A stretch of 35,155 nt of DNA from Burkholderiales bacterium PBB2 (GTDB lineage Bacteria > Pseudomonadota > Gammaproteobacteria > Burkholderiales > Burkholderiaceae_C), in the NCBI GenBank assembly GCA_002255955.1, contig NKIM01000048.1, positions 1 to 35,155 of the forward strand, given 5' to 3'. Positions 24,832-32,762 of this stretch are shown one piece after another (the stretch's first letter is position 1; the number at the start of each line of letters is the position of its first letter). A program made the position numbers and the translations under genes. Under the pieces are notes generated by a model. That model was not told where the DNA came from. It did not search any database and worked only from the letters and a program-made list of their open reading frames with translations.

Positions 24832-26404
24832 GGCCGGCCACAGCGCGCCGGGCGAGCATGGGGCGGCCGTGCTGCGCCGCCTGCATCCTCTGTCCTGGCT
24901 GTTTGCCATCGGCGGGGTCGCGCGCCAGCTGCTGCTGCCCATCCTGGCCTATCTGCTGCTGGGGCAGCGCGATTCGGAGTGGTCGGTCTGGCTGATCGGT
25001 CCCTTGGGCCTGTATGCCTTGTGGGCGGTTTTGCACACCCGCAGCTTCAGCTACCAGGTCCTGGGCAGCGAGCTGCTGGTGCGCGAAGGCTTGCTGGATC
25101 GGACCCAGCGCCACATCCCGTTTGCGCGCATCCACAACATCAGCCAGCAGAGTCACTTTTTTCACCGCCTCTTGGGCGTGACCGTGCTGCGCCTGGATTC
25201 AGCCGCGGGCGGCAAGCCCGAGGCGGTGATGGCCGTGCTGAGCCTGGCCGAGGCGGCCCGCTTGGAGGCCGTTCTGCGTGGCCAGCGTGCCGAGGGTAGT
25301 GACGAAGCCGTGCCTGCGGTGCCGATTCAGGCGGGCCAGACCGCTGCGCTCGGCTCGGACTCGGCTCGCGTCTTGCTGACCTTGCCCTTGCGCGAGATTG
25401 TGTTGCTGGGCCTGAGTTCCAACGGGGGCATGTTGCTGGTGGGAGCCTTTTTTGGCGCGGTCATGCCCAATGATCAGGCGCGTCGCCTGCTCGGCCAGTG
25501 GTTGAGTGCGCCTGCGCGCGCGTTGGGGCGCTTGTTCATCGACGATATGAAAGACCACCGCTGGCTGCATCTCCTGATGCTGGGCCTCAGCGCCGTGCTC
25601 ACCGTGCTGCTGCTGATGCGCCTGCTCTCGGTGGTCTTGGCGGTGCTGAGGTATCACGGCTTCCGCCTGGAGCTGCAGGGCGAGCGCCTGCTGGCCTCTC
25701 ATGGCCTCAGCACCCGGGTGCGTGCGGGCGCGCGCCTGCCCCGGCTGCAACGCTGGGAGCTCAGTGCCAGCTGGCTGCAGCGCCGGCTGGGCCGATGCCG
25801 TTTGGCAGTGTCGGTGGCGGGCGATACCGCCCATCAAGAGAGCGAAGGGCTGGGGCCTGCCGGCCAGTTCAGCGAAATGGCACCTCTGGCGACGCCGGCG
25901 CAAGCCCAGGCGCTCTTGCATCTGTGCCTGCCGGGCCTGAACTGGCGGGCGCTGTCGTGGCAGCGCTTGGGGCGGCCCAGCTTGCGTCGCCTGCTCTACG
26001 GGCAGTGGCGCCTGGCGCTGCCGCTCGGTCTGGTGCTGCTGGTGGCTGCCGGCCTGTGGCGGGACTGGGCGTTGCCCTGGTGGGGGATTGCTGCGGTCGC
26101 CGCCACGCTCCTGACGGCCGGGTGGCTGTACGCACGCGCCTGGGTTGCGTTTTCTGCCTATGCGCTGACCGACGATGTTCTGGTCTTCCGCAGCGGCGTG
26201 TTCACGCAGCGCTGGGTGATCGTGGCCGCTTCGCGCGTGCAGACCTTGCGCTTTTCCAGCAATGCGCTGGATCGCCGCCTGGGGCTGGTGCACTTGCAGC
26301 TCGACACCCAGGGTGGCTCCAAACTGCAGCGGGCGCTGGACATCCCCTGCCTGGAGCGTGCCCAGGCAGAGGCCCTGCATCAGCGGCTCTGGCGCCGTGT
26401 CTGA
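24824..26404 (+). CDS. PH domain-containing membrane protein, YdbT-like
   Basis: A 526-residue partner with three bPH2 domains separated by pairs of membrane helices. PH1 runs about 75-145 (SYQVLGSELLVREGLLDRTQ, IPFARIHNISQQSHF). Helices near 190-215 and 245-270 follow, then PH2 about 275-345 (RYHGFRLELQGERLLASHGL, RLPRLQRWELSASWLQRRLG). Further helices come near 395-440, then PH3 to the end (YALTDDVLVFRSGVFTQRWV, ASRVQTLRFSSNALDRRLGL). The start at 24824 overlaps the previous gene by 8 bp (ATGAGTGA) with GAGGTG upstream, so translation is coupled and the two probably form one complex in the inner membrane. Function is unknown beyond the family's suspected envelope role. It converges with the LRR-kinase gene, 13 bp separating the stops. 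Confidence 0.87.
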   Translation: MSEAGHSAPGEHGAAVLRRLHPLSWLFAIGGVARQLLLPILAYLLLGQRDSEWSVWLIGPLGLYALWAVLHTRSFSYQVLGSELLVREGLLDRTQRHIPFARIHNISQQSHFFHRLLGVTVLRLDSAAGGKPEAVMAVLSLAEAARLEAVLRGQRAEGSDEAVPAVPIQAGQTAALGSDSARVLLTLPLREIVLLGLSSNGGMLLVGAFFGAVMPNDQARRLLGQWLSAPARALGRLFIDDMKDHRWLHLLMLGLSAVLTVLLLMRLLSVVLAVLRYHGFRLELQGERLLASHGLSTRVRAGARLPRLQRWELSASWLQRRLGRCRLAVSVAGDTAHQESEGLGPAGQFSEMAPLATPAQAQALLHLCLPGLNWRALSWQRLGRPSLRRLLYGQWRLALPLGLVLLVAAGLWRDWALPWWGIAAVAATLLTAGWLYARAWVAFSAYALTDDVLVFRSGVFTQRWVIVAASRVQTLRFSSNALDRRLGLVHLQLDTQGGSKLQRALDIPCLERAQAEALHQRLWRRV

Positions 26405-26417
26405 GCGCTGCAGACCC

Positions 26418-27758
26418 TCAGAATGCCTGTGACTCCAGGCTGCGGATGATGGAGGGCCACGAGGGGCGTTGTGCGGCGTCCTCGGCCAGGCAGGCATCAC
26501 GCAAGGTCAGCAGGGCCCGCAGAGATTGAAGGCTCGCCTCCTCGCAGCGCGCCAGCAATTCCTCCAGCAGGCAGCCAAAGGCGCGCACCTCGATGCGCGC
26601 CACCGCCTCCCGCTGCGCCGCGCTGGCCTCTGCCGGCAAGAAAGAGGCCGCCCCAAAGTCCCCGAGATAGGCCTGGCCCTGGCCGTCGTGCAGGATGTTG
26701 TGGGCATAAAAGTCGCCATGACTGAGGCCGCGCGCCTGCAGCTGCGCCAGGGCCGAGGCCATGCCGCGGGCAATGCGCAGCAGGGCGCTCAGGCTGAAGC
26801 GGGTGTCCTCGGCGTAGACATCGCGGCTGCAGCTGGCCAGGCTGGGCGGGCCAGCCAGGCTCTGAAAGGCCGTGCTGATCAGATCGAGCACCAGGCCTTG
26901 GGCATCGCTCGGGTGGGCGCTGAGCTTGGCGCGCAGCGGGATCAGATGCGGGTGGGCACCGGCCTGCAGGGCGGCGGCCATCTCGCTGCGGGGCAGGCCG
27001 TCGCTGGTGACCTCGCCCTTGAACACCTTGACGGCGACCGGCTCGCCCGATTCGATCTGCAGCGCGCGGTGGATGACGCCGGACGCACCTTCGCCGAGCT
27101 GTGCCTCCAGCCGCAGCTGCGGCCAGGGCAGGGTGGGCAGATGCGTGTGGGCCAGCGCTTCCCGTTCCTGCTCGCGGTTGAAAGGGTTGCCGCCAAAGGC
27201 CAGCCAGCTCAGGCGTGGCAGCTGCAAAAGCAATTCGGGCAAGGCCTGCAATTCATTGGCCGAAACCCGGATCAGCTCCAGCGCCTGGCAATGCTGCAGC
27301 TCGGCCGGCAGCGCGCGCAGGCAGTTGCCTGCCAAGGCCAGCTTCTGCAGCCGCGAGCAGCGGCCGATCTCGGCCGGCAGAACCTCGATGCGGTTGTCGG
27401 TCAGGATCAGCCAGCGCAGACGCGCGGGCAGGGCTGCACCGCTGACGCGCTCGATGCGGTTGCTCTTGAATCCCACCATTTCCAGCTCCGGGCAGCGGCC
27501 CAGTACCTCGGGCAGCTCGGTGAAGCGGTTGTTGGAGGCAAACACTATGCGCAGCCGTGGCAGCTCGGCCAGCCAGTCGGGCAAGTGCTTCAGCGCATTG
27601 CTGGAAACATCGAGCACCTCCAGACTGGCGGCCAAACGCTGAATCTCAGCGGGTAGCTCCTGCAGCCCGCAGCCACGCAGGTCGAGGTGGCTGCAGCCAT
27701 GCAGACCGCCCTGGCGGAGGGCGTCCAGTGTTTGCAGCGATGCGGGTTTCGAGCTCAT
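26418..27758 (-). CDS. Leucine-rich-repeat protein with C-terminal protein kinase domain
   Basis: A 446-residue, apparently soluble fusion. Residues 22-190 hold about seven leucine-rich repeats of the LxxLPxxI/L type (LEVLDVSSNALKHLP, LEMVGFKSNRIERV, LQKLALAGNCLRALP). Residues 215-446 form a compact eukaryote-like kinase. The glycine loop is LGEGASG (221-227). Other landmarks are VAVKVFK with K244, E259 as the likely helix-C glutamate, a catalytic loop HGDFYAHN (H347, D349, N354) and DFG at 367-369. All catalytic residues are present, although the catalytic loop reads HGD rather than HRD and the activation loop is short. The ATG at 27758 is taken; the open frame extends 17 codons upstream into tRNA-terminator DNA. 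Substrate and ligand are unknown. Confidence 0.9.
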   Translation of the reverse strand: MSSKPASLQTLDALRQGGLHGCSHLDLRGCGLQELPAEIQRLAASLEVLDVSSNALKHLPDWLAELPRLRIVFASNNRFTELPEVLGRCPELEMVGFKSNRIERVSGAALPARLRWLILTDNRIEVLPAEIGRCSRLQKLALAGNCLRALPAELQHCQALELIRVSANELQALPELLLQLPRLSWLAFGGNPFNREQEREALAHTHLPTLPWPQLRLEAQLGEGASGVIHRALQIESGEPVAVKVFKGEVTSDGLPRSEMAAALQAGAHPHLIPLRAKLSAHPSDAQGLVLDLISTAFQSLAGPPSLASCSRDVYAEDTRFSLSALLRIARGMASALAQLQARGLSHGDFYAHNILHDGQGQAYLGDFGAASFLPAEASAAQREAVARIEVRAFGCLLEELLARCEEASLQSLRALLTLRDACLAEDAAQRPSWPSIIRSLESQAF

Positions 27759-27810
27759 GGGTGGTGGATCCGAGGGCGGAAAGCGTGGCGTGGCCGTATG
27801 GCCGGGCAAG

Positions 27811-27846
27811 AAAAAACCCCCAGCATCTTGCGATGGTGGGGGTTTT
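27811..27846 (-). terminator. Intrinsic terminator after the tRNA-Asn genes
   Basis: On the minus strand AAAACCCCCA pairs with TGGGGGTTTT, extended past one mismatch by CATC/GATG, and is followed by a T-run (AAAAAA from 27811 on the plus strand). It lies 5 bp past the second tRNA and separates tRNA transcription from the LRR-kinase gene. Confidence 0.9.
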
Positions 27847-27851
27847 GAATT

Positions 27852-27927
27852 TGGCTCCTCGACCTGGGCTCGAACCAGGGACCTACGGATTAACAGTCCG
27901 GCGCTCTACCGACTGAGCTATCGAGGA
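27852..27927 (-). tRNA. tRNA-Asn(GTT), distal copy
   Basis: A 76-nt tRNA with encoded CCA. The acceptor stem is TCCTCGA/TCGAGGA. The D-arm is GCTC-AGTCGGTA-GAGC, the anticodon loop CTGTTAA has anticodon GTT, and the T-arm is CCTGG-TTCGAGC-CCAGG. It is identical to the copy at 27998-28073 and is the second gene of the transcript. Confidence 0.97.
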
Positions 27928-27997
27928 ATTGTCTTTTCGGTACTTCTAATTTTTGATGTTGCAGCAGGCAATCCGAACCGCTGCAACGCTGAATTTC

Positions 27998-28073
27998 TGG
28001 CTCCTCGACCTGGGCTCGAACCAGGGACCTACGGATTAACAGTCCGGCGCTCTACCGACTGAGCTATCGAGGA
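27998..28073 (-). tRNA. tRNA-Asn(GTT), proximal copy
   Basis: The same 76-nt sequence with anticodon GTT and encoded CCA as the copy at 27852-27927. The two are separated by 70 bp of non-matching spacer. It lies directly behind the promoter at 28086-28115, so the two probably form one transcript. Confidence 0.97.
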
Positions 28074-28085
28074 ACAGAGCCTCGC

Positions 28086-28115
28086 ATTATAGGATGAATT
28101 TTGCGAGGTTTACAA
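28086..28115 (-). promoter_or_regulatory. Sigma-70 promoter for the tRNA-Asn pair
   Basis: Reading leftward, TTGTAA (28110-28115) and a perfect TATAAT (28086-28091) are 18 bp apart. They are followed after about 12 bp by the first tRNA. The -35 element overlaps the stop codon (28110-28112) of the TonB receptor gene upstream. Confidence 0.8.
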
Positions 28116-30269
28116 GTGGATTTCCAAACTTGTTCGGAAAGTTCTCGGCGCCAGGGGGTAGAGGTAGACATGGTCGAACTGGAAGGGCGACTCTTTCCAG
28201 GCGCGCTTGTTGGCGATGTTGTCCACGCCGACGCGCCAGATCAGCAGCTGGCGGCCCCAGCTCTGCTCGAAGCGCGCGCCGGCATCGAAGCGGGTCCAGC
28301 CTGGGATGCTGAGGCTGTTGTCGCGCAGCACGGCGCGTGGTCCCTCGTAGACCAGGCCGGCGTTCAGCTGCAGGCCAGCCAGCGCAGGCACATCCTGACG
28401 CACTTGCAGGCGCAGATTGTTCTCGGCCACGTTGACGGGCTTGAGGCCGTTGATGGCGGCCACGCTGCTGTCAGCGCGGCGGGCCTTGAGTTTCATGGCG
28501 CTGGCCAGCAGGCCACCACCGGCCCATTTCAGATCGGCCTGGGCTTCCAGGCCCTGGTGGCGGGCGATGCCATCGGCGCGGCGCACGCAGCTGCCAGGCG
28601 TGCTGTCGCTGCACTCGCCGATGTCTTCCCAGACCGGGCGGCTGATCTGGAAGGCATTGATCGACCAGTCCACCGCCTTGCTGCCGGCCTTGAGACCGAT
28701 CTCGCTTTGGCGGCTCTTGAGCGCCGGCAGGGCGCGGCCGGCCAGGTCGCCGTAGCGCTTGCGGTTGGGCGTCACTTCGCTCTCCACGCCTTCGCCCCAG
28801 CTGGCGTAGGCCATCAGCTGCGGGTTGATGGCGTAGCTCAGGCCCAGCCAGGGCGTGCTCAGGCTTTGGCTGTAATCGGTCGGGCGTGAGCCATTGGTGC
28901 GCACGCTGCTGCGGTTCAGTTGGGTGTGGCGCAGGCCGGCCCAAGCTTGCAGCTCGGCGCTCAGCTGCACCGCGTCGCGCAGCGAGAACTCGCGGCTGCG
29001 TTCGTCTCGCAAGGTGTTCTGGTCGGTCAGTGCCGGGTCGGCGGGGTTGACCGCGCTGCCGTCGATGCGGCCGGGGCCCACGCCGTTGTAGGCCTGGGCC
29101 TGGGCGCGGCTTTTGTAATGGCTGATCAGGAAACCGGTGCTCAGCTGGTGGCGCAGCGGGCCGGTGTCGAAGCGGCCGCTTAGGCTCAGGTCCAGGGCTT
29201 CGCTGTTGCGGCGCTCGTTCTCGCTGCGGAAGTCGAACATATCGTACGTGCCGTCGCTGCAGTAGCGGTCGTAGTTGCCTTCCTTGTCGCAGCCGTAGGC
29301 GTAGGCCAGGCGGTCGTCGGTCTTCAGGCGCTGCACGGCCAGATGGGCTTGGGCGCTCCAGTCGGCGCTCAGGCGCTGCTGCAGGCGCAGCGAGGCGTGC
29401 TGGTTGTCAAACTCGACGGGCAGGGTCCAGCTCTGGTTGTTCAGATTGGTGCGCGGATCGAAGGCTTTGGCATCGGGCAGCTTGTTGCCCAAGAGGCTCA
29501 TGCCCGGCTGGCTGGGCTGGCTGTGGCGGTTCAGTTCGAACTCGGCCTCGAGCAGGGTGCCCGGCTGCACGCGCCACTCGCCGGCCACGGCCAGCAGCTG
29601 GCGCGTGCCCGTGGCATCGCGCAGCTGCGGATGCAGATCGGCCGCGGCGGCATTGACGCGCAGGCCGAACTCGCCGCTGCCGCCGAAGCGCTGGCTCCAG
29701 TCGATGGCCGCTTCAAAGGTACCGCGCTCGCTGAAGCCGCCGCTGAGGATGGTCTGTGCTTGCGCGGTCGGGCGCTTGACCACCAGGTTCACCAGGCCGC
29801 CGGGCGAGTTGGTGCCGGCCTGGATGCCGCTGCTGCCCTTGAGCACCTCGATGCTGCTCTTGTTGCCCAGGTCCAGCATGGTCTCGCCGTTGATGGGCAG
29901 GCCGTCGCGGCGGTAGTTGAAGCGGTTGTCCAGGTCGTAGCCGCGGATCTTCAGGTAGGAGATGTAGCCGGCGGCGTTGTAGGCAGCACCGACGCTGGCG
30001 TCCAGGGCGGTCAGGCCCGAGAGGGCCGAGATGCCGGCGTCCAGCAGGCGTTCCTGGCTGAACAGGCTGACCTGCAGCGGCAGCTTGGCCACCGGGGTCT
30101 CGCCGAAGCCGCCCACCTGGGCCGGCATCTCGGCCGTGCGGCCGCTGACCGAGACGGCGGGCAGGCTTTGCGCCTGGGCCAGGCTGCTGCCGAGCAGCAG
30201 GGCCAGGGCCGATGAAACAAGGCTCGGGCGCAGGGCCAGGGCAGGGCGGGACGGACGGAATGTGGGCAT
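28110..30269 (-). CDS. TonB-dependent receptor under TPP-riboswitch control, probable thiamine transporter
   Basis: A 719-residue outer-membrane receptor. The signal peptide ends near SSLAQAQS (about residue 33). The plug domain (about 45-180) has LTALDASVGAAYNAAG, LKIRGYDLDNRFNYRRDGLP and SSIEVLKGSSGIQAGTNSPGG. The barrel ends FRTSLEIHL. By homology it falls with siderophore-type receptors, but a TPP riboswitch precedes it, so the physiological cargo is probably thiamine or a phosphate ester or precursor of it. Thiamine-regulated TonB receptors are known in other bacteria. The ATG at 30269 is chosen; an in-frame TTG at 30290 also exists, and neither has a visible ribosome-binding site. No inner-membrane thiamine transporter gene is adjacent. 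The histidine kinase gene diverges from it. Confidence 0.93.
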   Translation of the reverse strand: MPTFRPSRPALALRPSLVSSALALLLGSSLAQAQSLPAVSVSGRTAEMPAQVGGFGETPVAKLPLQVSLFSQERLLDAGISALSGLTALDASVGAAYNAAGYISYLKIRGYDLDNRFNYRRDGLPINGETMLDLGNKSSIEVLKGSSGIQAGTNSPGGLVNLVVKRPTAQAQTILSGGFSERGTFEAAIDWSQRFGGSGEFGLRVNAAAADLHPQLRDATGTRQLLAVAGEWRVQPGTLLEAEFELNRHSQPSQPGMSLLGNKLPDAKAFDPRTNLNNQSWTLPVEFDNQHASLRLQQRLSADWSAQAHLAVQRLKTDDRLAYAYGCDKEGNYDRYCSDGTYDMFDFRSENERRNSEALDLSLSGRFDTGPLRHQLSTGFLISHYKSRAQAQAYNGVGPGRIDGSAVNPADPALTDQNTLRDERSREFSLRDAVQLSAELQAWAGLRHTQLNRSSVRTNGSRPTDYSQSLSTPWLGLSYAINPQLMAYASWGEGVESEVTPNRKRYGDLAGRALPALKSRQSEIGLKAGSKAVDWSINAFQISRPVWEDIGECSDSTPGSCVRRADGIARHQGLEAQADLKWAGGGLLASAMKLKARRADSSVAAINGLKPVNVAENNLRLQVRQDVPALAGLQLNAGLVYEGPRAVLRDNSLSIPGWTRFDAGARFEQSWGRQLLIWRVGVDNIANKRAWKESPFQFDHVYLYPLAPRTFRTSLEIHL

Positions 30270-30380
30270 CGGGAACTGCAGTGAAGTCAAGGGACGACAG
30301 ACGCGCTGCAGGGCGGCAAGCCAGGGCGCCGCGGCAGGCCGCAGCGTGGGTGCTGCGAACCGACGGGCTGTGCCTCAGAT

Positions 30381-30507
30381 GCTTCCCTGCGCGAGGATTA
30401 ACTCGTGCCGATCCGGAGATCGGCATGCCGGCCGGAGCCAGCGATCAGGTTCAAAGGGACTTTCTCAGCCGGCTTCCCCTTCAGAAAGCCAGCACCCCCA
30501 GCGAAGC
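30381..30507 (-). promoter_or_regulatory. TPP riboswitch (THI element)
   Basis: Reading leftward, the conserved blocks of the thiamine-pyrophosphate aptamer appear in order. GGGGGTGC (30492-30499) is followed by GGCTT..AAGCC forming P3, then GGCTGAGA. The block CCCTTTGAACCTGATC comes next, then TTAATCC, and CGCAGGGAAGC closes the element. GCTTC (30503-30507) and GAAGC (30381-30385) pair as stem P1. An extra hairpin, GCCGATC-TCCG-GATCGGC, is inserted between the CTGATC block and TTAAT. The element ends 111 bp before the receptor ATG. I found no clear terminator there, so control may act on translation. Confidence 0.93.
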
Positions 30508-30511
30508 GCGC

Positions 30512-30517
30512 ATTCTA
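30512..30517 (-). promoter_or_regulatory. Candidate -10 box for the riboswitch transcript
   Basis: TAGAAT, five of six matches to TATAAT, reads leftward here. It would start transcription near 30505, right at the 5' end of the aptamer P1 stem. The -35 region is poor. Confidence 0.5.
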
Positions 30518-30584
30518 GCGTCGCGCCCGATTTGCGGTCTTTCCCGGGCTTGCTCTGGCTGCAGGCCGCGTGGACACTCGGGCC

Positions 30585-32696
30585 ATGACGCTCCGTCCGG
30601 CACCCAGCGCCCCGCCCAGTCTGCCACCCAGCCCTGTGCCTGAACCTGTCGCGCCGGCCGGTTCTCATCCTGCCGATGCGCAGGCCGACCCGGCCTGGCT
30701 GCAGGCCCTCGATGAGCTGATCCTGGAGGAGCGGCAGGACGAGGCGCTGGAATGCCTGCACCAGTGGCTGGCCCGGCCCGAGCTGACGCCCGATCTGGTG
30801 CTGCGCCTGCAAGCCCGCGAGCTGCGCCTGCAGCTGCTCAATGGCTGCAGCCCGGCCGCGGCCGAGCAAGCCTATGCCTTGCTGGAGAGTGCGCAAAGCC
30901 TGGCCTCGGCCCGGGTCAGCGCCGATGCGCTGTGCAGCATGGCCCTGGTGCAAAGCGCCACCCGTTTGACCGCCGCCGCCATGCAGGCGGTGGGCCAGGC
31001 CGATGCCTTGTACGAGAGCATCGGCGATACGCGCTCGCGCCAGCTGGCTCGCCTGCTGCTGGCCCGGGTGCTGATGGCGGCCGAGATGTTTGTCGAGCTG
31101 ATCCGCCAGTTCGAGCCCCTGCTCGAAGGCCCGGATGTCTGCGACGACCCGCCCGTTCATGACGGCGAGATGCCGCCGCGCCTGCGCTGCGCCTTGCTGC
31201 TCTCGGTCGGCGCGGCGTATGCGAACGCCAACACCGAGCTGAGCGGCTCGGCCGAGGGCATCGATTCGCGCCAGGCCATCCCGATCTACCGTCGCGCCCT
31301 GGCCCTGGCCGAGCTGATTGGCAGCCCGCCGACGCGGGTGCGCTGCCGCTTCAGCCTGGCCAATCTGATGATCTGGACCGGCCAGCTGGACGAGGCCGCC
31401 CAACTGCTGCGCGAGGTGGAACAGCTGGCGGCGCAGCAGCCGCTGTCCCTGCTCAACCGCGCCCATCTGCGCCAGAACCAGGCCTTGCTGGCCTGGAAAT
31501 CGGGCCGGGCCCGCGAGGCCCTGCTCATGTTCCGCGAGGTGCGGGCGATGTGTGAGCAGGGCGGCTTGCTCTTCCTGCTCGGGCGCGCCCTACTGCGCCT
31601 GGCCGAATGCGCCGAGGACTGCGGCGATTTGGCCCAGGCCCTGGAGGCGCGCCAGGCCCAGGTGCAGCTGCTCGGCGCCAATTTGCGCGCCCAGCAGCAG
31701 CACTTCGGCCAGGGCATGTTGAGCCTGGTTCAGCATGCCCGCGTGGCGGCGCAAAACGAACTGCTGCAACGCCAGGGCAACAGCCTGGAGCAGGCCCTGG
31801 CCCAGCGCAATGGCGAGCTCAACGAGACCTTGAGCCGCCTGCGCGCCGAGATGTCGGTGCGGCGCGCGGCCGAGGCGGCCCTGACCGAAGCCCATGCCCA
31901 GCTGGAGCTCAAGGTGGCGCAGCGCACCCGCGAGCTGGAGCTGGCCATGCGCCGGCTGATGGAGCATGAAAAGCAGGCCGCGCTGAGCTATCTGGTGGCC
32001 GGCGTGGCCCATGAGCTGAACACACCGCTGGGCAATGCCCTGCTGGCCACCAGCTCGGCCCAGGCCGGGCTGCAGGAATTCGGCCAGGCCTTCGAGGCCA
32101 ACCGCTTGCGCCGGCAGGACGTGCAGGGCCTGCGCCAGAACCTGCAGGCCAATCTCGACATCGTCAGCCATGGCCTGGAACGCGCCACCGTGCTGCTGCG
32201 CAATTTCAAGGCCCTGGCCTTGCAGGACAGCAGTGAGGAAGCTGAGTGGATGGATGCCGCCCAGGTCGCCCACAACACCTTGCAGGCCTTCACCGGCGCC
32301 TTGCGCGAGGCCGGCGTGACGGTCGATTTGAGCGGGCTGCAGCCGCTGCGCCTGCGCGGCCATGCGGCGGCGCTCAGCCAGGTGCTGGCCCAGCTGATCG
32401 AGAACGCACTGCTGCATGCCTTCCAGGGCTGGAGCGGCGAGCGCCGCCTGAGCCTGCACGGCCGGGCCCTGCCCGAAGGCCTGGAGCTGCGCGTGGCCGA
32501 CAGCGGCCATGGCATCGCCCGCGAGCACCAAGCCCATGTCTTCGACCCCTTCTTCAGCACCCGCATGGGCCAGGGCGGATCGGGCCTGGGCCTCTACCTC
32601 GCGCAGCGCCTGGTGGTGCAGCGCCTGGGCGGCGAACTGGCGCTGAACAGCGCGCCGGGCCGCGGGGCGGAGTTCATCATCCGCCTGCCCAGCTGA
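30585..32696 (+). CDS. Soluble sensor histidine kinase with TPR-like N-terminus
   Basis: A 703-residue kinase without signal peptide or membrane helix. Residues 35-370 are a helical, TPR-like array with repeated A-L-rich helix pairs (for example IPIYRRALALAELIGSPPTR and LDEAAQLLREVEQLAAQQPL). A long coiled coil follows (about 385-470). The phosphoacceptor helix is VAGVAHELNTPLGN, with H476. The ATPase domain has the N box (LIENALLHAF), VADSGHGIA, FDPFFSTR and GGSGLGLYLAQ. It resembles kinases with an AAA-less, TPR-type sensor that act in the cytoplasm. No response regulator is adjacent, so it is an orphan. The start is the ATG at 30585; an in-frame GTG at 30570 exists. It is divergent from the thiamine-type receptor, but a functional link is not shown. 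Confidence 0.9.
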   Translation: MTLRPAPSAPPSLPPSPVPEPVAPAGSHPADAQADPAWLQALDELILEERQDEALECLHQWLARPELTPDLVLRLQARELRLQLLNGCSPAAAEQAYALLESAQSLASARVSADALCSMALVQSATRLTAAAMQAVGQADALYESIGDTRSRQLARLLLARVLMAAEMFVELIRQFEPLLEGPDVCDDPPVHDGEMPPRLRCALLLSVGAAYANANTELSGSAEGIDSRQAIPIYRRALALAELIGSPPTRVRCRFSLANLMIWTGQLDEAAQLLREVEQLAAQQPLSLLNRAHLRQNQALLAWKSGRAREALLMFREVRAMCEQGGLLFLLGRALLRLAECAEDCGDLAQALEARQAQVQLLGANLRAQQQHFGQGMLSLVQHARVAAQNELLQRQGNSLEQALAQRNGELNETLSRLRAEMSVRRAAEAALTEAHAQLELKVAQRTRELELAMRRLMEHEKQAALSYLVAGVAHELNTPLGNALLATSSAQAGLQEFGQAFEANRLRRQDVQGLRQNLQANLDIVSHGLERATVLLRNFKALALQDSSEEAEWMDAAQVAHNTLQAFTGALREAGVTVDLSGLQPLRLRGHAAALSQVLAQLIENALLHAFQGWSGERRLSLHGRALPEGLELRVADSGHGIAREHQAHVFDPFFSTRMGQGGSGLGLYLAQRLVVQRLGGELALNSAPGRGAEFIIRLPS

Positions 32697-32714
32697 TTTG
32701 CGCCCAGGCATGAA

Positions 32715-32737
32715 AAAGCCGCCTCGAGGGCGGCTTT
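32715..32737. terminator. Bidirectional intrinsic terminator
   Basis: AAAGCCGCC and GGCGGCTTT form a 9-bp stem around a five-base loop. The leftward T-run (TTTTT) is stronger, which suits the ferredoxin-reductase operon, but it also ends the convergent histidine kinase gene. Confidence 0.85.
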
Positions 32738-32762
32738 GCGTTCGCTGATCGGCGAGGCCAGA

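Noticed and set aside
27757-28062. Open frame with the peptide APRPGLEPGTYGLTV repeated
   Set aside because: It is a conceptual translation through the tRNA-Asn genes in the antisense direction, a familiar false protein, and not a gene.
28110-30269. Naming the second TonB receptor a siderophore receptor
   Set aside because: The protein family would suggest it, but the TPP riboswitch upstream points to thiamine, and no siderophore or iron genes are nearby.
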